From Akkermansiaceae bacterium (GTDB lineage Bacteria; Verrucomicrobiota; Verrucomicrobiia; Verrucomicrobiales; Akkermansiaceae): a DNA stretch of 33,301 nt. A program made the translations under genes and the position numbers. The stretch spans positions 1 through 33,301 of the forward strand of contig CAIRGO010000026.1 of NCBI GenBank assembly GCA_903878115.1. The letters run 5' to 3'. The notes under the pieces are model-generated. The model saw only the letters and a program-made list of their open reading frames with translations. It did no database searches and was not told where the DNA came from. This document shows positions 14,710 through 22,381 of the stretch, piece after piece. Numbering within the stretch: position 1 is the stretch's first letter; every line of letters begins with the position of its first letter.

Positions 14710-16245
14710 TTAAGTGCCGGTTTCTACTACGCAAGTAGGAAGTTTTTTCTTGAACTCCTCGATCCCCGCCGGTGTTACTTTACTGCGCCATACATAGAGT
14801 TTTTTGAGACCTTTGAGAGTTGCGATTTTTTGCAAACCAGCATCGGTTATTTCGGTGGCGTAAACGTTGAGTGATTCGAGTGATGCCATTTTTACAATGG
14901 AATCAATTCCAGCATCAGTAATTTTTGTTTCTGAAACACGAAGGTTTTTCAGACCAGTGGCGCCGGTTAACAATGCGAGTGATTTGTCGGAAATCAGCGA
15001 GGCGGAAAGATCGGCAGAAACTAGGCTAGCAATGACGGGGGTCACTTTGGCCATGTCTTCATCGGAAAACTTACCACGCATGCTTACAGCAGTGAAGGTG
15101 AGTCCATTGGAATCTTGCGATTCAAATTGCACAGCGCCAGGGAATGATTTTTGCACTTCGGCCACTGCGAGTTGGATTTTATCACGTCCATCAGTTTTGG
15201 CTTTTGCGGCATCGGCTTCTTTTGCAGCATTCGCTTGAGCCTCGCCTGGATTATGCTGCTTGGCGACTGGAGCGCGTCTGGTGATCGCGGCAGCGATATC
15301 GGCTGGAGGATTTGCCACGGCTAATTTCTGATCAGGAGATGCTCCTGCATTGATCCACCATTTGACGATCATCAATTCGTCGGCGGTGAGGCCGGGTTTT
15401 TCATCGGGCGGCATGCGTTCGTCATCATCGATGGGAAGCAGTGAGCGCACGATGATCAAACTATTATCTGCATCGCTTGGAATGAGGTCTTTGCCTTCTT
15501 TGCCGCCTTTGAGCAACAATTCGTAGGTATCCATGCGGAATTTCCCTTTGATTTTATCAGCATTATGGCATTTCCAGCATTTTTCTTCGAGGATCGGCGC
15601 TACTACGTCATCGTAGACGGTTTTCTCAGCGGCAGGTTTTTCCACAACTGCTGCAACAGCTTCGCCACCGAACAGTGGTTTTAAGGCAGGCGGCGCGTAT
15701 TTGGAGAGATAATCAGCACCGTGAACAAGTGTGGCACCACCATGACTGGCGTAGGTCATGACACCAACACCGATGAGTAACATGGCCCGATAAAGCCAAG
15801 CTGCAGATGCACCTGCATCTGTCCATGCTTTGATAATAAAGCCAACGATGACGACACACGAGAAAGCAATGCCTCCCCACAGGTGATTCGTAAGAACTTC
15901 TGTGGGAGTTCCCTCTGTTTCACCTTGGTATAATAAAAAACCTGCAAGCACTGCGATCACTGAAGTTGCGGCGGCAAAAAACATCGGTATCTTTGTCGAG
16001 GTGTTAGAATTTTTAGAAAAGATTGCGCCAATTTCTAACAATATGACCAAGGTGAGAATGCCAATCGGCAGGTGCAAAATCACTGGGTGAAAACGACCGA
16101 TGAAACGCACTGTGTCCGAGACGGCTTCGCTGTTGGGTGGTCCAGCCAAGCCAGGCATGGCTAGCAAGCCTCCACAGATGATTAAACCGAGAAGGGTGAC
16201 TGCAATCGGTTTCCGACTTATTGTATTTTCCGCAATATCGCTCAT
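14710..16245 (-). CDS. Membrane c-type cytochrome with DUF2231 and LRR domains
   Basis: A 511-residue protein. A first helix near residues 13-33 is followed by a DUF2231-type block of four membrane helices (FHPVILHLPIGILTLVILLE at the start, to about residue 175). Next comes a periplasmic haem domain of planctomycete-cytochrome type with CWKCH (residues 223-227, codons 15565-15579) and distal-ligand candidate in DERMPPDEKPGL. An Ala/Lys-rich linker (315-345) and a C-terminal leucine-rich repeat part (SLESLNVYATEITDAGLQKI) complete it. It probably carries electrons at the membrane, with the repeats as a partner-binding surface. It starts 78 bases after gdhA on the same strand. No Shine-Dalgarno sequence. 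Confidence 0.88.
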   Translation of the reverse strand: MSDIAENTISRKPIAVTLLGLIICGGLLAMPGLAGPPNSEAVSDTVRFIGRFHPVILHLPIGILTLVILLEIGAIFSKNSNTSTKIPMFFAAATSVIAVLAGFLLYQGETEGTPTEVLTNHLWGGIAFSCVVIVGFIIKAWTDAGASAAWLYRAMLLIGVGVMTYASHGGATLVHGADYLSKYAPPALKPLFGGEAVAAVVEKPAAEKTVYDDVVAPILEEKCWKCHNADKIKGKFRMDTYELLLKGGKEGKDLIPSDADNSLIIVRSLLPIDDDERMPPDEKPGLTADELMIVKWWINAGASPDQKLAVANPPADIAAAITRRAPVAKQHNPGEAQANAAKEADAAKAKTDGRDKIQLAVAEVQKSFPGAVQFESQDSNGLTFTAVSMRGKFSDEDMAKVTPVIASLVSADLSASLISDKSLALLTGATGLKNLRVSETKITDAGIDSIVKMASLESLNVYATEITDAGLQKIATLKGLKKLYVWRSKVTPAGIEEFKKKLPTCVVETGT

Positions 16246-16323
16246 TGTTGGTGTCTGTTACGTAATCGCGAATGAAAGTCTTTCGCGTTTTTTTTGAGAA
16301 GTTGTCCAATCATGACTAATGCG

Positions 16324-17586
16324 TCAAGGGAAAAGTCCGCGTAGTGCTTTGGCGTCTGCCACTGTTTTGATGGCGATTGACTGCGCCGCCATGCGTTGAG
16401 AAATTTTATTTCGCTCGGCATAGCTGGTGACTTTGTCAAAAGCGCGTTGCATCATGGTCTCCAGCTTGGTTATGACCTCGCGCTCATTCCATTGAAAGCG
16501 TTGGAAATTTTGCACCCACTCGAAGTAGGATACCGTAACACCCCCAGCATTGCACAAAATATCGGGAATGACGAAAATATCACCGCGCTGTTGTAAAATG
16601 CGATCCGCATCGGGAGTGGTCGGGCCGTTGGCCCCCTCTGCGAGAACCCGACATTGCAATTTACCGGCATTTTCCGCAGTGATCACACGATCGAGTGCTG
16701 CAGGTGCTAGAATATCACAGGGCATGCACAGTAAGGCATCGGCATCGATAGCATCTGCACCAGGGAAATCTTTTATCGTGCCGTGCTGAGCTACATAAGT
16801 CCGCAGTGCCGCCACATCGATACCGCCAGGATTCCATAAGCCGCCTGTGGCATCTGAAATACCGGTGATTTTCACTCCATAGGAAGAGAGAGTAGCAGCG
16901 GTGTGTGAGCCGACGTTGCCAAATCCTTGTACGATGGCCGTAGTAATTGTTAGGCTAAGACCTAACTTATGTAAAGCGTTAGATGCTAGAAATGCCACTC
17001 CGTGACCCGTCGCTTGTGCGCGTCCTGCCGAGCCCTGCATGCCTAGCGGTTTTCCGGTAACGATCGATGGCACCAAATAACCAGTGTGGCTCGCATAGGT
17101 ATCAGTGATCCACGCCATGGTCTGCTCATTGGTGCCCATGTCTGGTGCCATTACATCGATTTCTGGGCCGATAAAAGGAAGAATTTCCATCGTGAATCGA
17201 CGTGTCAATCTTTCCAATTCGCCAAGGCTCATGGCACGTGGATCACAAGCAATGCCACCTTTTCCGCCGCCATAGGGTAGATCCATCAGCGCGCATTTCC
17301 AATTCATCCACATCGCTAAGGCCGCGACTTCTCCGAGATCGACCGCTGGATGATAACGCAGTCCGCCTTTTACTGGACCACGGGTCAGATGGTGCTGCAC
17401 GCGATGGCCGTAAAATACCTTCGTGCTTCCGTCATCTAGCTTGACAGGCACAGCCACACTGATGAGGCGTTTTGGCCATTTGCAACGCTCACGCAAATCG
17501 TCAGGGAGCGCTAAAAAATCTGCCACCTGATCGAATTGTTCGGCGGCCATGGCAAACACTGGATTTGCAAGTAGTTCTCTCTGCAT
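16324..17586 (-). CDS. gdhA: Glutamate dehydrogenase (Glu/Leu/Phe/Val family)
   Basis: A 420-residue cytosolic enzyme interconverting glutamate with 2-oxoglutarate and ammonia. Residues of about 30-160 are the substrate domain, with GPVKGGLRYHP and the lysine-bearing DLPYGGGKGGIACDP. Residues 190 onward are the Rossmann domain with QGFGNVG. C-terminal motifs AEGANGPTTPDAD and PDILCNAGGVTVSYFEW match the hexameric small glutamate dehydrogenases of about 420 residues. The acidic residue that would favour NAD was not resolved by eye, so coenzyme is left open. It ends in LRGLFP, 78 bases before the cytochrome gene, and begins just after tRNA-Arg on the same strand. Confidence 0.95.
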   Translation of the reverse strand: MQRELLANPVFAMAAEQFDQVADFLALPDDLRERCKWPKRLISVAVPVKLDDGSTKVFYGHRVQHHLTRGPVKGGLRYHPAVDLGEVAALAMWMNWKCALMDLPYGGGKGGIACDPRAMSLGELERLTRRFTMEILPFIGPEIDVMAPDMGTNEQTMAWITDTYASHTGYLVPSIVTGKPLGMQGSAGRAQATGHGVAFLASNALHKLGLSLTITTAIVQGFGNVGSHTAATLSSYGVKITGISDATGGLWNPGGIDVAALRTYVAQHGTIKDFPGADAIDADALLCMPCDILAPAALDRVITAENAGKLQCRVLAEGANGPTTPDADRILQQRGDIFVIPDILCNAGGVTVSYFEWVQNFQRFQWNEREVITKLETMMQRAFDKVTSYAERNKISQRMAAQSIAIKTVADAKALRGLFP

Positions 17587-17651
17587 CTGCCATCATAGCT
17601 AGCATGTTTTCAGAAATTGAAAAGACCGCTGAGGAAATAATTCATGAAAAG

Positions 17652-17723
17652 TGGGCCCGACAGGAATCGAACCTGTACCTACGGCTTCGGAGACCATCGT
17701 CCTATCCATTGGACTACGGGCCC
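17652..17723 (-). tRNA. tRNA-Arg, anticodon CCG
   Basis: A 72-base cloverleaf. Acceptor GGGCCCG/CGGGCCC with discriminator A, D-stem GTCC/GGAC, anticodon stem ATGGT/GCCGT with loop CTCCGAA, T-arm ACAGG-TTCGATT-CCTGT. Reads CGG. CCA is not encoded. Confidence 0.96.
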
Positions 17724-17747
17724 AGTTTTCACACGGGGTGGACGGAG

Positions 17748-17777
17748 ATAGTAGCAGCAATTTGAATGGTCTGGCAA
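17748..17777 (-). promoter_or_regulatory. Promoter of tRNA-Arg
   Basis: On the minus strand, TTGCCA (17772-17777) and TACTAT (17748-17753) are 18 bases apart. The -10 box ends 24 bases before the mature tRNA. Confidence 0.6.
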
Positions 17778-17805
17778 GCATCGTTTTTAAAGTAAAAAAT
17801 TCCTA

Positions 17806-17833
17806 TTGCGGGGCGACGAATCAGCGGTATCAT
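17806..17833 (+). promoter_or_regulatory. Promoter of the small membrane protein gene
   Basis: TTGCGG (17806-17811), 16-base spacer, TATCAT (17828-17833), six bases before ATG 17840. Its -35 box and spacer length are the same as in the promoter at 6953-6980. Confidence 0.5.
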
Positions 17834-17839
17834 AGGGGC

Positions 17840-18076
17840 ATGAAGAAGCTCATTGTCTTAGTGATTGCGATTGTTAGTGGGATTTCTTTGTGCGCAGATA
17901 TTTTTATTATAGATCTATTGCCATTTCTTGATGAAGCCATTTTGCTGGCAATTTTCACCAAGTCTGTCGCCTACCTTGGCTTCGATGTTACGCGGTTCAT
18001 TCCGTTCATGCGCAAGAAGGGAAAAGCTGCTGCGCCTACTTCTCCCGACGACAGGAGCGCACCGATTGATGTTTGA
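17840..18076 (+). CDS. Small membrane protein, unknown
   Basis: A 78-residue protein. Residues 1-18 are hydrophobic (MKKLIVLVIAIVSGISLCAD), either a signal peptide or first helix. A second segment DLLPFLDEAILLAIFTKSVA faintly resembles the DUF1232 core, and the tail is short and charged (RKKGKAAAPTSPDD). The start at 17840 was chosen because upstream reading passes back through the tRNA. An AGGGG stretch sits too close to the ATG (1 base) to be a normal ribosome site. It precedes the rhomboid-like gene by 26 bases, so the two may be cotranscribed. Confidence 0.65.
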   Translation: MKKLIVLVIAIVSGISLCADIFIIDLLPFLDEAILLAIFTKSVAYLGFDVTRFIPFMRKKGKAAAPTSPDDRSAPIDV

Positions 18077-18102
18077 TTGTGACTCATTAGAGATTTTCAG
18101 AT

Positions 18103-18948
18103 ATGTATTCCTCTTACGGTTCCTATAACAGACGCGAGCCATTTTTTGTGTTAGGAAAATTTCCGATGCACATCACACAACTTGTTTTTGTGGCGTTGAT
18201 TGCAGGTTTGGTGTGCACGATTTTTCTAGGAGCAGCTAACATATTTGGTTCTGCCGCTTTTGCTATCAACGGAAATTCTTCCCCCAAATGGTGGACACCA
18301 TTCACCTATATTTGGTTCACCGTTCCAAGTTTTTGGAACATCGTCGGCTTGATTTTTTTCGTGATCTATGGATCACGTGTTGAGGCTGATTTAGAGCGTA
18401 AATGGTTTGCCGGATTGATGGTGTATTTATGGCTTGTGCCACCGTTATTGCTGTGGGCGGCATCGGCGCTAGGAGGGGTCTTCTTGGCCGGGCCATATTT
18501 GGTAGGCACTAGTGTTTTTCTGGCTTATAGCTTTATGCATCCGCATCAGATGATATGGTCTGTGATTCCCATGAAATGGTTTGGGCTGATCATTATGGTC
18601 GCCGCCATTGGGCAGGACATAGCATTTCGTCAGTGGCCGATGGCGATTGCGGAATCGATTTTATGGCTAGGGATGTATGGACTTCTGCGTTACTTGGGCA
18701 ATGCGCGAGAGTGGCATCTTCTTGCCGATATGGGATTTTCATGGGAACGAAATCCCACCCCGTCTCATCAGAAAACTCTGTCCAATTCTCGGCGATCACC
18801 TAAGCTCAAGCCACGTACCGTGATTGATCTGAAACGAAGTAGTGCAGTGGATGTCATATTGGATAAAATCAATACAGAAGGCATCCATAGTTTGACTGAG
18901 AAAGAAAAAGCCCTGCTTAAAAATACCTCTGACGAATTCGCAGAGTAG
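18103..18948 (+). CDS. Rhomboid-like membrane protein, probably non-catalytic
   Basis: A 281-residue protein with about six membrane helices between residues 25 and 205 and a soluble tail. The tail VDVILDKINTEGIHSLTEKE matches the small C-terminal domain (DUF6576-like) found on rhomboid-family proteins of Bacteroidota and relatives. In the membrane part, a GTSVF segment aligns with the serine loop GxSG, but its last Gly is Val, and no histidine occurs in the final helix (MYGLLRYLG). The protease dyad is thus incomplete, which suggests a Derlin-like or pseudoprotease role in membrane-protein handling. An internal Met at 18166 is an alternative start. Family call is by tail and topology. Confidence 0.7.
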   Translation: MYSSYGSYNRREPFFVLGKFPMHITQLVFVALIAGLVCTIFLGAANIFGSAAFAINGNSSPKWWTPFTYIWFTVPSFWNIVGLIFFVIYGSRVEADLERKWFAGLMVYLWLVPPLLLWAASALGGVFLAGPYLVGTSVFLAYSFMHPHQMIWSVIPMKWFGLIIMVAAIGQDIAFRQWPMAIAESILWLGMYGLLRYLGNAREWHLLADMGFSWERNPTPSHQKTLSNSRRSPKLKPRTVIDLKRSSAVDVILDKINTEGIHSLTEKEKALLKNTSDEFAE

Positions 18949-19075
18949 TTTTCGAGTGCTTCCATCGCACGTAGTCTTGGTTGATCGGCGGCATTACAAA
19001 AAAAGCCAAAAATTCTCATGGCGAGATATGCAATCGCGCTTAGAATGGGTGGTCGTGCAGCGATAACTAACCATT

Positions 19076-19480
19076 ATGAATCAAGAAAATCAACAAGCCG
19101 AGAATCAAGGCGTCCCAGAATCGGCGGGCGCAAAACATTTTCAATCATTTTCCGATGCCGTTGATGCGGCGCGGCGCAATGCCACGGAACGGGCGCGAGA
19201 GGCGGCTCCCAAGGTGAAGGAAGCATTTTCTGGTGCGGCTTTCGATCTTGCGTATGGAGCGGCTTTTGGCGCCTGCTTTGCTGCTGCATTTGCGCAGGAG
19301 TTTGTACCAGGATTCGTGAAAGAAGGAGTGCGCTCTGTCAAAGCGGGATTACGCCAGGGCAAGCAAGCCGGAGCCACTGCTGGTCAACAGCAAGCGGGCG
19401 AGGTCAAAGAAGCCGTTTCTCCTGAGCAAAATCAAACAGGCTATTACGGAGCGGCAGCAGATGCGCCATCGTATTCGTAA
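19076..19480 (+). CDS. Hypothetical alanine-rich protein
   Basis: A 134-residue protein with about a quarter alanine. The N-terminal 60 residues are hydrophilic and helical (SDAVDAARRNATERAREA). Residues of about 62-83 (AAFDLAYGAAFGACFAAAFAQ) are small and mildly hydrophobic with glycine spacing, and could pack in or on a membrane. The C-terminus is Gln/Gly-rich and flexible. No known domain was recognised. It is monocistronic, ending at the bidirectional terminator 19521-19554. No Shine-Dalgarno sequence. Confidence 0.7.
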   Translation: MNQENQQAENQGVPESAGAKHFQSFSDAVDAARRNATERAREAAPKVKEAFSGAAFDLAYGAAFGACFAAAFAQEFVPGFVKEGVRSVKAGLRQGKQAGATAGQQQAGEVKEAVSPEQNQTGYYGAAADAPSYS

Positions 19481-19520
19481 TCACTGACAATTTTTACAGG
19501 AAAAGATTTTTAGGGGTATA

Positions 19521-19554
19521 AAAAAGCCGCTGCGATTGTGTGTCGCAGCGGCTT
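19521..19554. terminator. Bidirectional terminator between convergent genes
   Basis: AAGCCGCTGCGA (19524-19535) pairs with its exact complement at 19543-19554 over a 7-base loop. A-rich sequence precedes it and T-rich sequence follows, so it can serve the plus-strand gene ending at 19480 and the minus-strand gene ending at 19605. Confidence 0.92.
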
Positions 19555-19604
19555 ACATTTTTATATGATCTTTCTCGAATTGAGCAGGCGTAGTGGCCGC
19601 AGTC

Positions 19605-20258
19605 TTACGGCTTTTTCGGTGCTCCTATCGGTGGCGCGGGGCGCTCAGTTTCAGCGGCCGGAGCTGGCAACTCAGCTGGAGCACTAGGTTTTTTGTCCGC
19701 CGCGGCAGGTGGCAACTCGGGAATGCTTGGTGGTTCGATGGGTGGCGCAGGTGTGCCATTGCCCAAATCGGATGGAGGCAATGGTGATGCAGCAGGTTGA
19801 AGGTCAGCTGGCAGTCCGCCTCCAGGCAAAGGCAGCGGTAGGCCGGTATCGCCACCGACGGGTGGGTAGACTTGGATCTCTCCACTGGGCAGCCCATTGG
19901 TTGATTTTCCATCAGTCACCATTACCGAAGAAACATAGCCGACTTGTCCGTTATCGAGTTCTACTTTGACAAATGAACCGTCAACCTTCACCACCCGCAT
20001 GGAAGTGCCAGCGGCTAAGAGTTGTTCGGCTTCTGCATTACCTGTGGGGCGGTTGCTAAAAAATGCAGTCGAGTTAGAAACTGCGGTGACGTATTGTCCA
20101 GGTTGCAAGCCCGTCATGGCAGAAACATCTGGGGTTTTGTTAGCGGCACCAGGAGCGGTGAGTGGATCAAAATCTCCGCTAAGTGGCTTATTAAAACCAC
20201 CGCAATGGTTTAGAAATAACGACGAAATAACAAGTGGAGGAAGGAAAAACCATTTCAT
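19605..20258 (-). CDS. SH3-domain lipoprotein with proline-rich tail
   Basis: A 217-residue protein from ATG 20258, chosen because MKWFFLPPLVISSLFLNHC is a lipoprotein leader; the frame upstream to 20354 is hydrophilic and unlikely. The lipobox LNHC is atypical because Asn and His sit where small residues are usual. After the Cys comes GDFDPLTAPG. Residues of about 54-120 form a bacterial SH3 domain (GQYVTAVSNSTAFFS, LLAAGTSMRVVKV, VKVELDNGQVGYVSS). The last 90 residues are Pro/Ala-rich with poly-Pro segments, suited to span the periplasm or cell wall. A role in peptidoglycan or envelope binding is inferred. Confidence 0.85.
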   Translation of the reverse strand: MKWFFLPPLVISSLFLNHCGGFNKPLSGDFDPLTAPGAANKTPDVSAMTGLQPGQYVTAVSNSTAFFSNRPTGNAEAEQLLAAGTSMRVVKVDGSFVKVELDNGQVGYVSSVMVTDGKSTNGLPSGEIQVYPPVGGDTGLPLPLPGGGLPADLQPAASPLPPSDLGNGTPAPPIEPPSIPELPPAAADKKPSAPAELPAPAAETERPAPPIGAPKKP

Positions 20259-20367
20259 AACGGCGAAATCTAGTCTTGGATATGATGATTCGTCAATATT
20301 TTTCCTTTGTCGATTCTGTGTGAAGGCAGCAAGCCGAAAAAAAATCTCCGCCAACCAATCTTACCGC

Positions 20368-20395
20368 TTGCCAGATGCATAGTTTTTCCTACATG
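20368..20395 (+). promoter_or_regulatory. Possible promoter of coaE-rho
   Basis: TTGCCA (20368-20373), 16-base spacer, TACATG (20390-20395), eight bases before the ATG at 20404. The -10 match is weak (3 of 6), but spacing repeats that of other genes here. Confidence 0.35.
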
Positions 20396-20403
20396 CTCTG
20401 CGC

Positions 20404-22305
20404 ATGCGAATTTTCGCCTTAACCGGCGGCATCGCCAGTGGCAAGTCCACTGTCTGTCGATTGCTGCGCGAACTATGCCCTACCATAACACTCTTTGATT
20501 GTGATGCAGCGACCCGTCGTCTGCATAGCGATCCAAATGCAGTGGAACAATGTCGTGCCGTTTTTGGAGATGAGGCAGTCTTTGAACCGAAGAGCTGTCT
20601 CGACCGAGAATTTTTAAGAAAAAAGGTCTTTGCTGATGAGGGCTTGCGCAAACAACTGGAGGATATTTTACATCCATTGATTCGCGTAGAATGCATGCAA
20701 GCGTTAGAGCGGGCTACGGAGCAGGGGACATCAAGTGCGTTCATTGCTGATGTGCCATTGCTGTTTGAAAATAATTTTGATCTGGGTCATGAAAAATCAT
20801 TGTTGGTAGCGTCCAGTCGTGAAACGCAAGTCAAGCGACTGCGAGCGCGCACACGATTTGACGATGATATGATCAATTCGATCATCGCCGCACAGATGCC
20901 AGTTGAAGAAAAAATCTTACGCGCGGACGTTGTGTTTTGGAATGAGGGTCCGCTAACCTCGCTGCGCACGCAGTTGGCTAGATTTCTGGAATCCCAGGGT
21001 GTAATCACTACTGATACGCTGCTGATTAATGCCAAACCGGTCCTTTTGCCGCCGGCGATTGATATCAATGAATTTCGCCAAAAAACGCTCGCGGAATTGC
21101 ACGATATGGCGGATGCCGTGCCGAGTTTGCAAGTGGCTCATGCAACAAAAAGTCAACTTGTTTACGAGTTGCTGCAATTTTATTCACGCGAGGGAGTAGA
21201 ACTTACCTGCGAAGGAGTCTTAGAATCTACGAAGGAAAAATTCGCCATGCTGCGTGATCCAGCGCGGAGTTTTCGCAATGCGCAGGATGACATTCATGTC
21301 CCTAACAATTTGCTGAATCAATACGGCTTACAGACGGGTCACCGCGTCAAACTGCGCGCTCGCGCCTCTCGGGAAAAAGATAAATTTATCAGCAGTTACG
21401 AGATTTTAGAAATTGAAGGTATCGCGGCTGCGGAATGGGTAACGCCTAATGATTTTGAAAAATTAACACCGCTATTTCCTGACCGGCGAGTTTATTTAGA
21501 AGGGGAAGGTGCGGATTTCCTCAGTGTGCGCCTTGTTGACCTTATTGCTCCGCTCGGCATGGGGCAGCGGGCCTTGATCGTAGCACCACCACGTGGCGGA
21601 AAGACGATTTTGTTAAAACAAATTGCAAAAGCGATTCGTACGAATCATCCGAAAGTGGAGTTGATTGTATTACTATTGGATGAACGGCCGGAAGAAGTCA
21701 CTGATTTTGAAGAAACCGTGGGGTGCACGGTGTATGCATCGACATTTGATGAAACGCCAAAGCGCCATGCGCAGGTAGCAGATATTGTGTTAGATCGTGC
21801 CAAGCGTTTGGTGGAAACGGGTAAAGATGTGATTTTATTGCTCGACTCGCTGACTCGTCTGGCTCGTGGGCACAACTCCGCAGGGCAAGCCGGCCCGATC
21901 GGCTCCGGCGGCATTTCGCCCATGGCGTTGCAAAAATCGCGGAAATTTTTCGGTGCAGCGCGTAATGTAGAGGAAGGTGGCTCACTGACCATTCTTGCCA
22001 CCGCCCTGATCGAGACGGAATCGCGCATGGATGATGTAATTTTTGAGGAGTTCAAGGGCACCGGCAATATGGAAATCCGCCTCGACCGTGAGCTGTCGGA
22101 GCGCAGAATTTATCCAGCGATCCATATTCCGCAATCAGGCACCCGCAATGACGAGCGGCTTTATCATCCTGATGAATTTTCCAGAATTTTAGAAATTCGT
22201 CGACAATTAGCGCAACTTCCCTACGGAGAAGCGATTGAAGTATTGATGAAAAATCTCAAAACCACCCAGAACAACGCCGAATTGCTCCTTCGCGGAATCC
22301 GGTAA
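20404..22305 (+). CDS. coaE-rho: CoaE-Rho fusion: dephospho-CoA kinase and terminator Rho
   Basis: One uninterrupted 633-residue frame. Residues 1-199 are a complete dephospho-CoA kinase (last step of CoA synthesis): P-loop GGIASGKST (8-16), FDCDAATRRLH, ADVPLLFE and a lid with RLRARTRFDD. From about residue 219 to the end (415 residues, close to the 419 of E. coli Rho) is a full Rho helicase: N-terminal helices (LAELHDMA, ATKSQLVYELLQFY), RNA-binding cold-shock fold (DDIHVPNNLLNQYGLQTGH), Walker A APPRGGKT (394-401), Walker B VILLLDSLTRLAR, and R-loop region FKGTGNMEIRLDR. The linker (200-218) has no plausible internal ATG start. No Shine-Dalgarno sequence; a possible promoter ends 8 bases before ATG. 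Rho terminates transcription as a hexamer, so six kinase domains would ring it. Confidence 0.95.
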   Translation: MRIFALTGGIASGKSTVCRLLRELCPTITLFDCDAATRRLHSDPNAVEQCRAVFGDEAVFEPKSCLDREFLRKKVFADEGLRKQLEDILHPLIRVECMQALERATEQGTSSAFIADVPLLFENNFDLGHEKSLLVASSRETQVKRLRARTRFDDDMINSIIAAQMPVEEKILRADVVFWNEGPLTSLRTQLARFLESQGVITTDTLLINAKPVLLPPAIDINEFRQKTLAELHDMADAVPSLQVAHATKSQLVYELLQFYSREGVELTCEGVLESTKEKFAMLRDPARSFRNAQDDIHVPNNLLNQYGLQTGHRVKLRARASREKDKFISSYEILEIEGIAAAEWVTPNDFEKLTPLFPDRRVYLEGEGADFLSVRLVDLIAPLGMGQRALIVAPPRGGKTILLKQIAKAIRTNHPKVELIVLLLDERPEEVTDFEETVGCTVYASTFDETPKRHAQVADIVLDRAKRLVETGKDVILLLDSLTRLARGHNSAGQAGPIGSGGISPMALQKSRKFFGAARNVEEGGSLTILATALIETESRMDDVIFEEFKGTGNMEIRLDRELSERRIYPAIHIPQSGTRNDERLYHPDEFSRILEIRRQLAQLPYGEAIEVLMKNLKTTQNNAELLLRGIR

Positions 22306-22381
22306 ATTTTTTTAAAAAAGATTTGCTTTTTACCATACATCGTATTCACTTATCTCTGTTCCCTCCAACCAAAAACTTGAT

